A stretch of DNA of 64,000 bases from Ottelia alismoides. Taxonomy: Eukaryota; Streptophyta; Magnoliopsida; Alismatales; Hydrocharitaceae. The notes under the pieces were generated by a model. That model did no database searches and was not told where the DNA came from. It was given only the letters and a program-made list of their open reading frames with translations. Positions 22,981 through 33,633 of the stretch are shown here, piece by piece (the first letter of the stretch is position 1; every line of letters begins with the position of its first letter). The translations under genes and the position numbers were made by a program. The stretch spans positions 372,001 to 436,000 of the forward strand of contig JAZKJV010010758.1 of the NCBI GenBank assembly GCA_037367405.1. The letters are read 5' to 3'.

Positions 22981-24430
22981 GTGAGCTTTTCTCTTGGACC
23001 CCCTGTGCTTTTGTATAACTATTTGGTCCATTAATTTTAGAATCCAGTTCCAAACTTTTTGGAATATTTGCATGTGTGCACTGTCGTATTTTGTAAAATA
23101 CATTTTTACCCCTACCAGCATTAAAATATTTAAATACTTGTGGGAAAATTATGTAGAGGCCCTTAGCTTATTAAACTTGGTTCTCAATTGCATTCTTAGT
23201 TAATTTTAATTACATTTTAGTCCCTGCAAGTCTTACATTTTCATTTATTGTAATCCTTTAATTAAAAAGAACATTTTACATTTAAATTTTGTAGGAAATT
23301 TATTTTAAGTACCTATTGCATTATCAAATCATATATATTTCTCATGGCCAATTAAAATATTTTCTTACATTTAGAAATCCAAAAATATTATATTTATTCC
23401 CTATTTTTATTTAAAAATCCATAAAAAAATAGAAAAATGTTTTGAACAAATATAAAAAATTAGAGGTTATTTATTATTGAATTTTGCACATATAGACAAA
23501 AATCACTAAAAAACTCAAAAAAATAAAAAAATTGAAAACCCTATCCAACCCAAAAAAATATAAAATATCATTAAAAATCTAAAATTTTAATTTTTTGAAT
23601 TTTATTTGCAGTATATATTATACATTAATATAAGTTTTAGAAATTTTTGAGCTATTTAGCTTTTTTTTCAAATCCAAAATAAGTTCGCTCTTCAATATTG
23701 CTCACTATTTTCCTAATTTAATTCAATTAAAATAGAAAATTGCAAAAATTCATATAAAAATCACAAAAATAGAATAAAATATAAAAGATAAAACATAGTT
23801 TTTTATGTATTTTGAGTATTTATAGGTATATTTATATATATACTAGCCTATACTATTTATTTATACCTATATTTCTATTTTTTATTATTACCATAAATAT
23901 TTTTATAACCCTTAAAATATAAAAGGACTATACCTTGGGTATTTCTCTGACTTTTCTCTGTTTTTATATATATTTATATATATTATGTATTTTACTATCT
24001 ATAAATAGTTATATATATATTACTTCTATTTATCAAAAAGAAAACTAAAAATAAGAAAATATAAAAAGAAAATTAAAATATAAAATAAATATTAAATTAA
24101 AATATAAAAACAAAATTCCCAAAAAATAAATATTAAAAACCCACTAAAAATAAAAAATCTCTTAGAAAAATACAAAAACAATCATTGTCCTTTTGCTAAT
24201 TTTTGTTGTATATTCCCCTTACTCCCTGTGTTCGACCTCTACATACTTGCACTATACACACATTTTTGTAAAGTTGTAAATTTTTAACTCCACAATTCTG
24301 CTCTGCATTGCTTTGGCAATCTGCGGGTTAATTGTTGATTGTTCTAGCGGTTCAATGAATGGTCGCCTAAACGATAATAGGTCTCGCCTTGTGTAGACTA
24401 CATAGGCCCTTACAAAACCCTAGTCATCAA

Positions 24431-24562
24431 TATCCCTTTATTATATCTTTCAAGGTTCATGTGAAATAGACTCCTACAACCTCCATCCATGTGGTCATTT
24501 TTTTAGTCGAAGAGTTTATGAAATCGACCTCGTCAAGATCGAAGCCATGGAAGTCTATGTTT
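24431..24562. other. Short unassigned flank left of the copia element
   Basis: It lies between the end of LTR C and the left LTR of K. Nothing is recognised; it may be internal sequence of C. Confidence 0.3.
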
Positions 24563-27151
24563 TGAAGGATGTGGGGAGATCCTTAAGTGCATCAAGGAAG
24601 CATGAAGATCACATTGTATGCGATTAAGAGTGACTAGTCGCACTAGTGCTCGAGGCAGCGGAAATTTTAAAAATTGTTCATGTGACTAAATCACAAGATC
24701 CATGAACACTTCTCGGATCGTTTTGTCTAAACCACAAATAAGTAATAGGATTACCTCTTGAAGTGTGGTTGCAATCGAGTCTCTAAACGAAGAGACCTCC
24801 TGTCTCAAGTCTGATCCAACGGAGGAGATGCTTGCGAGCGTCTTGATGAAACACATGCTTCTCGCAATCCATGTTGATGATCCAAATGATGAATCTCCTG
24901 ATCTCGACACACGAGATCCGACATCTTCTTCACGAGTGAGGTGCATCGAAGAAGACAGAGATCTACGAGCAAATGATCGGGTAGCATACGACGATGCTGC
25001 AGCGATGGAGAATCTCTCTAGGGCATCGATGGTGGAAAGCCACAGGAGAGAAGGAGAGGGATGGCATGTAGAGAGAAAGAGAGAGAGAGCCTTGTCTTTC
25101 TCATTAGCATATGAAGAACAAGGGGTTCCCTTCTATTTATAATATTTTTGGATCCATGGATCTCAATCCATGGGCTACACAAATCTAATGGATCACATTG
25201 ATTTGTGTTTCTTTTAATGGCCAAGATTTTGTTGGTAAAAATCCAACAACAATTAATTTAATTTAGATTAAATATATATTGATAAATCAATATGATTTAA
25301 TTCCAAATTAAATCAATCAAGCATACATGGAGATATTTGGATGGAGATTTCATGCAATCTTGGAAATCTCATGCAATCTTGTGAGATTGCATTATTCTTT
25401 GGAAATCTCCATTATTTTACCACAGTACTTGTTGTAAATAATTCAACAACAATAATTCATAATTATTTTATGAATATTCCAATATTGCCATTGGAAAATT
25501 GTGAATCACATTAACAACCAAAAATAAAATGTAAATTACATTTTCAATTTAATGTTCAATGTGAATCCAATTCACAATAACATTTAATTAACAAATGTAA
25601 ATTACAAGTAGCTCTCTCTTATATATCATAAATCACATTTATAATATATATGATTAATATGGATAGTGCTATCCACATTATTCATATCCATGATAATTAA
25701 ATCCCATTTAATCATCTTTGATCTCTATTCTCATATGCCAAATAATATGAATCACATTCACATTATTCACATCTTTGATAATCAAATAATATTTAATTAT
25801 ATAAGATAACTCTCCTTATAATATGAATCAAATTCATATTATTCATGATAATTAAATGACATTTAATTATCCATTTTTCTCAATGCTCGGATACATATAT
25901 CAACAATGAAATTATCCTGTACTCTTTCAATGATAATGTGCTTTCTCCGCGGATACTTGGAGATAAGGACACGACGATTGTATTGTTCCACGTAGAGTGA
26001 CTTGGATGTTAAGATCACATCTTAAATCCAGATCTCAGGCCTCCTATAGATGATTGATTAAATCAAGACCACAAATCTAATCTTCTCATTGCATCTGAAT
26101 CACATTCAGATTAATGTTCAACATTTGGACCAAGATCAGATTACTTTTCTACTGAAAGGAGTCACTAAAATCTAGACCTGTTTCATCACTCTCTAGGAAT
26201 GGAAGCGCCATGTTTATACAATCGTTTATGATGAGATCACCCTTAGGCATTCCTAATACCTGTACATCCCGCATTCTGGAAGATCCAGAATAATTCCGAA
26301 TTATAAGATCAATTTTACACTATCTTCTTCAAGGATGTATCATTAAGTTTCTCATTCAATCGTTGGGATCGGTATTGATCATATACTTTCTAAAAGCATA
26401 TAACATACCTATGTGTTGATCATATACAGTCCAAAAGTATATATCAAACCTTACAAATTCAGTCAGGTTTCCAAAGCGAGACTACCATGCACGGAATTTG
26501 ATTCTTCCCAATATCTTATGTGTGAGCTCATGTTTTCCGGTCCAAGAAATGAACCTGTACGATTCCTTTGAGAGATCGTATTACTCATATGCCCTTGCAT
26601 GCACACCAGCGTGCCAGTGTATAGACCTTGATTAGGTCATCAACCTATTGGTCTGCCAAATGTACATACTCATACATATAATAGCACATCTGTCTCCAGT
26701 CAGAGGATGCGTACCTATATCGTGATAGAATACGACATTGAACTTTAGTTAATCCCGATCTCATTAGGTCAACTCTTTGACCTAACTTATCTAACACCTC
26801 TAAATCTCTATTCCTATGTAGAGGACATGCATCAAGAGGTCATTTAGATATCAGCCTTTAGAGAAAGGATTGACATGTCCTTCTCAAGCTAGAGATCATC
26901 TCTTAGTAATCATTTGACGGTACTTGATGAGTCCTCAATCTAACTCTTTAGATATTTATCGTAGCACCAACCTCTATGATTCAATAAATGAATCAACAAT
27001 TGTATGATTATCAAGATGACCATGGTACACAACCCTAATTGTACTAAGGGACCTATTATGCAAATTAGTTATTCTTCTTTTCATATCAGGGAATGATATT
27101 AGCAATAACATTTATTGCATAATGGTTCACCGTGGGCTCGCATGTCCAACA
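24563..27151 (-). mobile_element. K 3' LTR
   Basis: The outer edge is TGAAGG and the inner edge GTCCAACA, directly beside the polypurine stretch. Inside are a TATA box (25134-25143) and, around 25580-25900, a run of short AT-rich palindromes built on ATAATATGAAT and its complement. The open frame at 24765-25142 on the plus strand is an antisense shadow of the LTR. Confidence 0.88.
25134..25143 (-). promoter_or_regulatory. TATA box in the K 3' LTR
   Basis: The minus strand reads ATTATAAATA followed by GAAGGG, a strong plant TATA box, identical in the other LTR at 34205-34214. Confidence 0.6.
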
Positions 27152-27166
27152 ATCTCCCACTAGTCC
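27152..27166 (-). promoter_or_regulatory. K polypurine tract
   Basis: The minus strand reads GGACTAGTGGGAGAT immediately before the LTR start TGTTGGACATG. GTGGGAGAT-TGTTGG is the usual junction of plant copia elements, where plus-strand DNA synthesis is primed. Confidence 0.8.
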
Positions 27167-27438
27167 AAAGAGCCATTAAGGGACTAATCATTTAAACCCA
27201 TACTCATGTGACAATCATAGGCTATTTAGAAAAATAGCTAGGTAAGCTGATCAGTCACTCTATTCCCGAGAGACTATGCCAAGTCTTTTTATGTCACTTG
27301 CATATCTCCTAGTGACAGTGTTCGCATCCAATGTGAATGGTGCATCTTATGCAACCAATACTCAATCATGTCAGTCATAGTGTCCTTTATACTACACCTC
27401 AATAATTATTATAACCAGGATGCAATCAACTTCTATTA

Positions 27439-28562
27439 GGGATTTTTACACCCATACATTCATAAATCTATAAAACCGCGAATTACACCTAGAACCTCAA
27501 AAAATGCTTAACTCTTGCATGGCATAACCTTGTGTTAGTTGGCATCTATTTTATCTGTTAACTCTCATGGAAAAGTTACATATTGCCAATTTTACCCATA
27601 CAACTATATTACATTTAAAAATATGCAATTAGTATTAAAAATCGAATAAAATAACCATAAGGCTAATTTTCACCAAGTTCTTGGAGCTCCCGTGGAGGAA
27701 ACCCCTGTCGAGTCGACCGTCCCCGACCTCCCCAGCCCACCTCCTCCTTGCCCCCTGCCCACCCTCCGACCCCTCCTCTTGGGCAGCCCAGACCGGCCCC
27801 CTACCACCCTCTAGCTCAGCAACACCCCCTGAAACCCAGGCCCAACCCTACCTCATGTGCATCCCAGACCTCCCTCGACCCCCCCCCCCCCCCCCCCCGT
27901 GCACCCTCCAACCCCACCTCCTGATAGCCCAGACCTCCCCTGACCCTGCCTCCTAGGCATCTAAGACCTCCCCCGCCTCCTGGTATCCCATACCTCCCCC
28001 GACCCCTGCGTACCCTCCAGCCCTGCCTCTTGGTAGCCCGAACCTCCCCTGACTCCACCTCCTGAGCATCCTAGACCTTTCCTGCCCCTGCCTCATACCC
28101 CGCGTCAAACCCAGGTCCATCCCCAACTCTTGGCAGCTAGACCTCCCCCGTCCCTGCCTCCTCTCCAACCTCTGTCCAAACTCCAGCACAGGCAGAGAAG
28201 CCAACCCCTGGGAAGCCGATGCAGCCACCCCTCACTGAAGACCTCCTCCAAGTCTGTGAAGCCCATCGGGAGCCTTTTCTAGAGAAGCTCTCCAGGAGAG
28301 CCACGTAGCTCGAGTCCGTCTAGGAAAAGCTGGGAGGGGCAATGGGCTTAGAGGGTTTTTATTTTTTTTAAAAAAATTAATATCAATTGGATAGACCATA
28401 GGTTAGATTAACCCACAATGTGGTTGAGTTAACTGCCTTCCATGACGGACGGTTATATATGTCAGATGGAGGGATTATCCTGGGTTTCTCGTGTAATTCA
28501 TGATTATGCAGGGTTATGAATGTAATTGCAAAATTACTCAGGGTTATGGGTGTAAAAATCCC
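27439..28562. mobile_element. M: Mutator-like non-autonomous element inside K
   Basis: The ends are an 18-base perfect inverted repeat, GGGATTTTTACACCCATA. Pairing continues loosely for some 50 more bases after a gap (CATTCATAA and GAATTACAC in both arms). Flanks CTTCTATTA (27430-27438) and TTTCTATTA (28563-28571) agree at 8 of 9 places, a 9-bp target duplication typical of Mutator-like elements. There is no transposase. The centre, 27681-28330, is very GC-rich against AT-rich ends, as seen when such elements carry captured sequence. Confidence 0.8.
27681..28240. repeat. C-rich irregular minisatellite in the core of M, with a 20-C run
   Basis: Variants of CCCAGACCTCCCCTGACCC recur about seven or eight times at 30-75 base spacing, often with CCTCCTGG or CCTCTTGG before them. 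An unbroken run of 20 C lies at 27879-27898. A plus-strand frame of 91 residues, rich in Pro and Ser (27681-27956), is open, as are minus-strand Gly/Arg-rich frames. The composition explains these and I do not call a gene. Confidence 0.65.
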
Positions 28563-28759
28563 TTTCTATTATCGTTATCAGAATCCCCTTATTCGTGGAG
28601 ATCTCTATCTCCTAAGGTATTCGTAGTTAAGACCTTTTAGGTATTCATCTATAAATTCTTAATTTCTTTATAAGACTTATAGAGCACTATCTCTAAAGTC
28701 TTTTCATCTTTGAATATATTGTTATTTCTGCAATCAAGTGTTTTATTTTCATAGTATAA

Positions 28760-29640
28760 TTAGTAACAGTTTACTAATCCCACTACATGGCAGACATATG
28801 GCTTTTGTACCCATCTATCATACACTCGACTTCTCGTAACTGATGCATAAGGACAACCGGTTTTAGCATTCATTTCCTGAACTCTTTGAGGTGCTATCAC
28901 TTTAGATAGGTCAGTACCATATCTTAAGGGAAAGAAGCCTTTCTTGGAATTTTCCAGAAAAATGGAATATGTCAAAGGTGTACTACTAATGCGACGGTCC
29001 CAATACCATCTTTCTTTGCTTCTGAAGAACTTCATAACTAAGATATAAGAGGTATTCTCGAGATCATATCTAAAGGTATGGAACAACCGATTTATGAAAC
29101 ACTTATTATTATCCTTATGTCATTCCAAATGATTAGGATATTATCTACATTTAGCACGATGAACACAATGTCACTTCCACTAAGCTTCACAAGGTTCATC
29201 AAGATTCTATATGAAATTTTAACATTTATAATTCTTCAAATCTGATGTTCCAACTACAAGAATCTTATTTGAGTCCATAGATGGAATTCCTTAGCTTGCA
29301 CTCTTTTCTTTCCTCAGCCATGAAGCCCTGGGGCTGCTTCATGTCAATGTCATTAGAGAGGTATTCATGGAGAAATGAAATATTGACTTTCATCTTAAAG
29401 ATGTCAAAGTCAAGTTGTGTAGCTATAGTTAGCAATATTCTGATGGATTCAAGCATGATCACTGAAGAGTAAGTCTCATCGCAAGCGATGTCTTCTCTTC
29501 GGTGTGTAGCTCATGGCTACGAACCATGCTTTGAATGTATCTACCTTCTCATCAGGTTCCCTCTTTCTCTTGAAGATCCATTTACACCTTAATGGATCTT
29601 ACCCATATAGGTGGATCCTCGAGGGTCCATATACAACATT
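28760..29640 (-). pseudogene. K reverse transcriptase (copia type) remnant
   Basis: Read on the minus strand, the domain starts near 29640 with EKVDTFKAWFVA. It continues in the frame 29462-29265 with MLESIRILLTIA, FKMKVNISFLHEYL and MKQPQGFMAEE up to IYGLK. The catalytic YVDD block is at about 29151-29140 but reads NVDN, so the active site is lost. The frame 29086-28760 then gives SKKGFFPLRYGTDLSK and PYASVTRSRVYD, the conserved end of the domain in plant copia elements. Frames shift several times. The enzyme would have copied the element RNA. RNase H would follow at 28760-27160 and is cut by M. Confidence 0.85.
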
Positions 29641-30049
29641 TGTATAAGAAGTCTACTTTAGACTTTATTGCTAACATCCATCTTTCCATGCTACGATCAT
29701 CAGAAGCTTCATCACATGAAGTTAGATCATTGTTAGAGTAAAATGACACATGGAATCAATCCTCAAATTTATTTGAAGAGGTATTAGTGTTTCATCTTTT
29801 ATTGTCCTTTTAGTTTCCAATTTTAGGAGCCTCAGTATCAATTAAATGAGTTCCTTTACTTCATTTCCATCTTGATTCATAAGGGAGTCATCCTCTAAGA
29901 ATCATATTATCAGAGATGAGGTCTTTTAAGAATCTCAAGGTCATAAAGTAGGTATCCAATACCATCCTTTATTTTCCTAATGAAGTAGCACTCTCTAGTG
30001 CTAGATTCCAGCTTACTAGCATGGAGCCTTATTAAGGATATATATTGTG
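29641..30049 (-). pseudogene. K integrase-reverse transcriptase linker
   Basis: The segment ERWMLAIKSKVDFLYKC, readable near 29640-29700 on the minus strand, is the usual lead-in to copia reverse transcriptase. The rest of the stretch is the variable linker with several stops. Confidence 0.6.
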
Positions 30050-30620
30050 GTCTCTACTACCTATACATATACCTTGGAAACAAGGAGATAATTATGCTAA
30101 TATTCATCATTGATCATAATTGTATCTTCCTACTACTCCATTGAGTTTAGGTTTATTATGAGGAGCGAGATAGAAATGATATTCGTATCTCTATAAGGTA
30201 TTCCATGAATTCATCTAATAGGTACTGACTACCTAGATTAGATCAAATTCATTTTAATCTTCCTTCAAACTTTGGTTCTAAACCAAAATTATGAAATCTT
30301 TGAACATTTCAAAGCTTTCTAAGGTGAAGGGAAGAAATCATATGTTATAAATAATCATCGAATGATATCACATATCATCAATGTTTATCATGATATAAAT
30401 GATCCGCATACATCAATATATATGAGATATTGAATACCTTGACATCTTAATCCATTCTCATAGAATAGCGCTTTGGACATTATTACTTTTGAATACAATA
30501 TTCTCAAGTATGTAAGATTTGAAATTTTAAACACTCTAAATTTTCATTTCTTACTTATCTATTGATCTCATCAATAGACTTATGTCCAAGACTCGATGCC
30601 AGATCATTATCAAATGATCT
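30050..30620 (-). pseudogene. K integrase remnant
   Basis: On the minus strand a GH-x-SIDEINR stretch (about 30586-30557) resembles the zinc-binding start of copia integrase. IQYLIYIDVCGSF follows, at the place of the LxHxDxCGPF block that begins the catalytic core, and later an ILNKAP stretch. The integrase would insert the DNA copy into the genome. Frames and stops change every few dozen bases, and I cannot follow the catalytic D-D-E residues with confidence. The order before reverse transcriptase is right for Ty1/copia. Confidence 0.6.
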
Positions 30621-33612
30621 TCATCCTCCTATTGACCTTATAAGGTTTAATTTTCAGTGTTGGAAATGTTAATGAACCATTCATTAATTTTCTAATTTAA
30701 TAGAGTCAACTAGATGCTAGATTACTATCTGAAATATATCCATCATAACCTTTTATGACAGGTCTATTACATAATTCATGTTTACTTCAAACATTTAGAA
30801 ATAAACAATGAGTGTATTCTAATTTCTAGTTCATTGAGACATTCTCTAAGACCAATGGCTCTCCCATTGAAAATATGAAGTCTATCTATACAATAAAGAT
30901 TGTTGCAACAATTGCATCAATATCCATGTTGATGACTATCAAACTCAGATCAAATTTCTAATCTTCAAAAGCTTATGCAATCAACTGCAAATGTTATTAG
31001 AAGAATGAGATACAATTTTAGACTTTGATCTTATCAAAGAAGAAAGTAATTTTCAATGATTAAATGTAGATTATCCCGGTGCACTATTCGAGTCCTTATC
31101 TAAGGATTCTAGATAGACTTGATAGTCATACTACCAATACATCAGCTTATTGTAGTATTGGCATTCATCCAACAATTTGGATGTCATATGAAAGTCGCAG
31201 CAGTACAGTCATCTTTTTGACTTTCCTTCTTACTTGGGTCCGACCCATGCTTCCACTGCACTCCCTTTTTCTATTAACAACCATTGCTTAATACGAAGGA
31301 TCTCTTATGCTGAATTCAAAAGATTTCAATATAAGAGCACTCCAACATTTATACATGCTTCATTCAATTCATACAATATGAATATTATGAAGCTTCATGA
31401 ATGATCAGAGTATAGACAGTAGAATGATGACACTCATCGTATCTACATCCATATAAACTCTTAAAAACATTGGTTCAGGTAGGTACTCAAACATTTTGAA
31501 TACATCATCCCTTATAGAGCCACCATTCTGTATAATGCAGAGAACCATGTCATTCATGATAAATTGACAAGAGCGCATTTGCATGCCAAAACATCTTCTT
31601 AGAATTTTTTTAAGGATAATTCGACAATTACAATCATAATCGACAAGTCACTTCCAAAGTACATTCGATGAGAGATCAAGACTGTAGCGGCATACAAACC
31701 CTAGGGTTGTAGTCCTATTGTCTATTTAATTGTTACTCCTCATTATTATGAGGAAACTTGCACATTGCAACCATATACAATATGTGCCCAACTGCAAGTT
31801 CAATATCTTAGTTATGGATCCAATCCATGATATTTTATTGGTTATCATTGAATATAGAATTGAGTGGGTTTAAATGAAGGATTATCTGAAATAAGAAATT
31901 TGCATAAACATATATAAATATATACTTTACTTTGATTTAGGAATCTTTATATCAAAGTTGTCTTGCCTTATTAACACTTAAAGTTCATTCCCTTAACCAC
32001 TCTCAATGTAAGAGATATACTTACCATTATATCTCAAGCAAGATCTGGGATCTCCTTCCTTATCTTTGTTACATCCCAATAATATGGGAACCTGTAACTC
32101 TGATAAAAAGAAGTTGGAATGCATTCCGCCTTGCAAGTCCAACTTGCACTCCCAATTCGGTCTATAACACCTAGGCCCACCACCCCTAAGGTGATGTTGA
32201 GCCGTCCTTAATTGAACAAACTGTCAACAGGAATAGTACTCGCTATGCACAATCCAATATCACCCCAATAATATGAGGACCCGATATTGGGGTCACTACG
32301 CATACAACCTTACTCATTCGAGAAGCAAAGAGCCTGATCCAGATGCGCTTGCGCACAGGAGATGTCACTTCGGACAGGTGTCTCCTACATACAATCCCAG
32401 GCGACGGAACCCATCACCTTAACGAGAGACCATGGATGTCACTTATGTGATCCTCCATATCATATTAAAATTCTAATTAATTATCAAGAATCATATTCAC
32501 GTATTCAATTATTCTAAGGGAAATAACAACTCTATTAATAATAGAGTATTTCAGTTTTAATTGGATTCCCATTAATCTAGTCATATTAAATTATGATCCA
32601 ATTAATATCTAATAAACATTCTTTTATTATTACTTGAAATATGCTATTATCTCAAATACGTATTATTTCGAATTTTAAGAATTAGAGAAATACACCATGA
32701 TCTCTCCTGCATTATCGAGTCCCTACCCGTTGTCATGGATAGTATCGACTGGAATGGGACAGACCACACACGGTGTAACCTGCTACCCCAACGCTCCCTT
32801 ACTAGACACCATATCCACCTCAGGAAAAGATAATGCCAAATTGACCATTGTGTACTTGATATTATAATCGGTTCTTCAATCGAAGTTATGCCATATATAA
32901 TAATAATCAAAACATTTTTTATTAACATTATAATGATATTTTCTAAACAAATCTCTAATCATATTCAAGTAAATTTGTTTGTTGGAAAGTAGATTGTGTA
33001 ACCAATTATGATCTAGATCATATCTAATCAATTATTGGTTAAGGAAATGTCATTTAAGTAAATAATTATCATTAAATATTTCACAAATATTTATCCATAA
33101 TTATTCCAGGAAATTAAATCATTTAGCTTCACTAATTGATTAAATGATAATCACAATGTTCTTGATTAGGAATGCAATTTCCAACAGTGACCCTCACTTA
33201 TTAAAGTTAGCTTATCTCAATCAATTTAAATCCTTATTAAGCAAAGTAAGTTTCCAAAGTTTGATAATTTAATTTACAACATAATCTAAGTGATTTTCAC
33301 GCATGTCAAGATGTTTCTAAATAGTAATTAACTCTTTAATTACGTTAAGATTCGCAGTCCCCAAAACAGTGGATACATGTTTAATAATTTGATCATAACT
33401 TGAGCAAACCATTTCGAGATCATGCAAACTCAGATCCTACGGTTTCCTTATTTAATGGGGAACAAAATTCACATTTTATTTTTGTACTTAAACAATCTAA
33501 ACAGGGCCGAAATTAATCACAAGATAGAGATGAGAAAATGAAATGCGATAAAACTTTCGCAACCCTAACAATGCCAAGTCGGCTTAGGTTTACGGATCGT
33601 ATCCGAAACTTT
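30621..33612 (-). other. K gag and leader region, too decayed to read
   Basis: Gag and the protease should lie here by position, but I could not recognise either. A GC-richer patch at about 32090-32450 stands out from the AT-rich rest and has no readable frame. It may be part of the leader or another old insertion. Confidence 0.4.
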
Positions 33613-33631
33613 CAACTTGGATCTGATACCA
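33613..33631 (-). promoter_or_regulatory. K primer binding site, initiator tRNA-Met
   Basis: The minus strand reads TGGTATCAGATCCAAGTTG, against the known plant initiator-Met primer site TGGTATCAGAGCC with one change. It stands two bases from the LTR edge at 33634. Confidence 0.85.
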
Positions 33632-33633
33632 CT

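Larger units (their letters stand above)
21811..24430 (+). mobile_element. C: Athila-like LTR in plus orientation
   Basis: The start TTATGAATTTCC matches the TGATGAATCTAC start of the E1 LTR with one decayed base. The stretch CCTACCTAAATGCAT (about 21858-21875) matches the CCTAGCTAAATGCAT of E1 in reverse. TTGGAGTTAAGATGCAAAAG near 22381-22400 matches E1, and GTTCGACC...GTTGATTGTT (24230-24340) corresponds to the primer-proximal end of the E1 LTR. The right edge is not sharp, and no primer site was found after it. It is 2.6 kb, shorter than its relatives, so an internal deletion is likely. Confidence 0.6.

Noticed and set aside
24765..25142. Open frame of 125 codons on the plus strand, partly repeated at 33835-34213
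   Set aside because: It is antisense to the copia LTR, the two copies do not keep the same frame, and no family is recognised.
27681..28228. Pro-rich and Gly/Arg-rich open frames on both strands
   Set aside because: They come from the C-rich minisatellite composition; repeats with changing unit length do not keep a frame.
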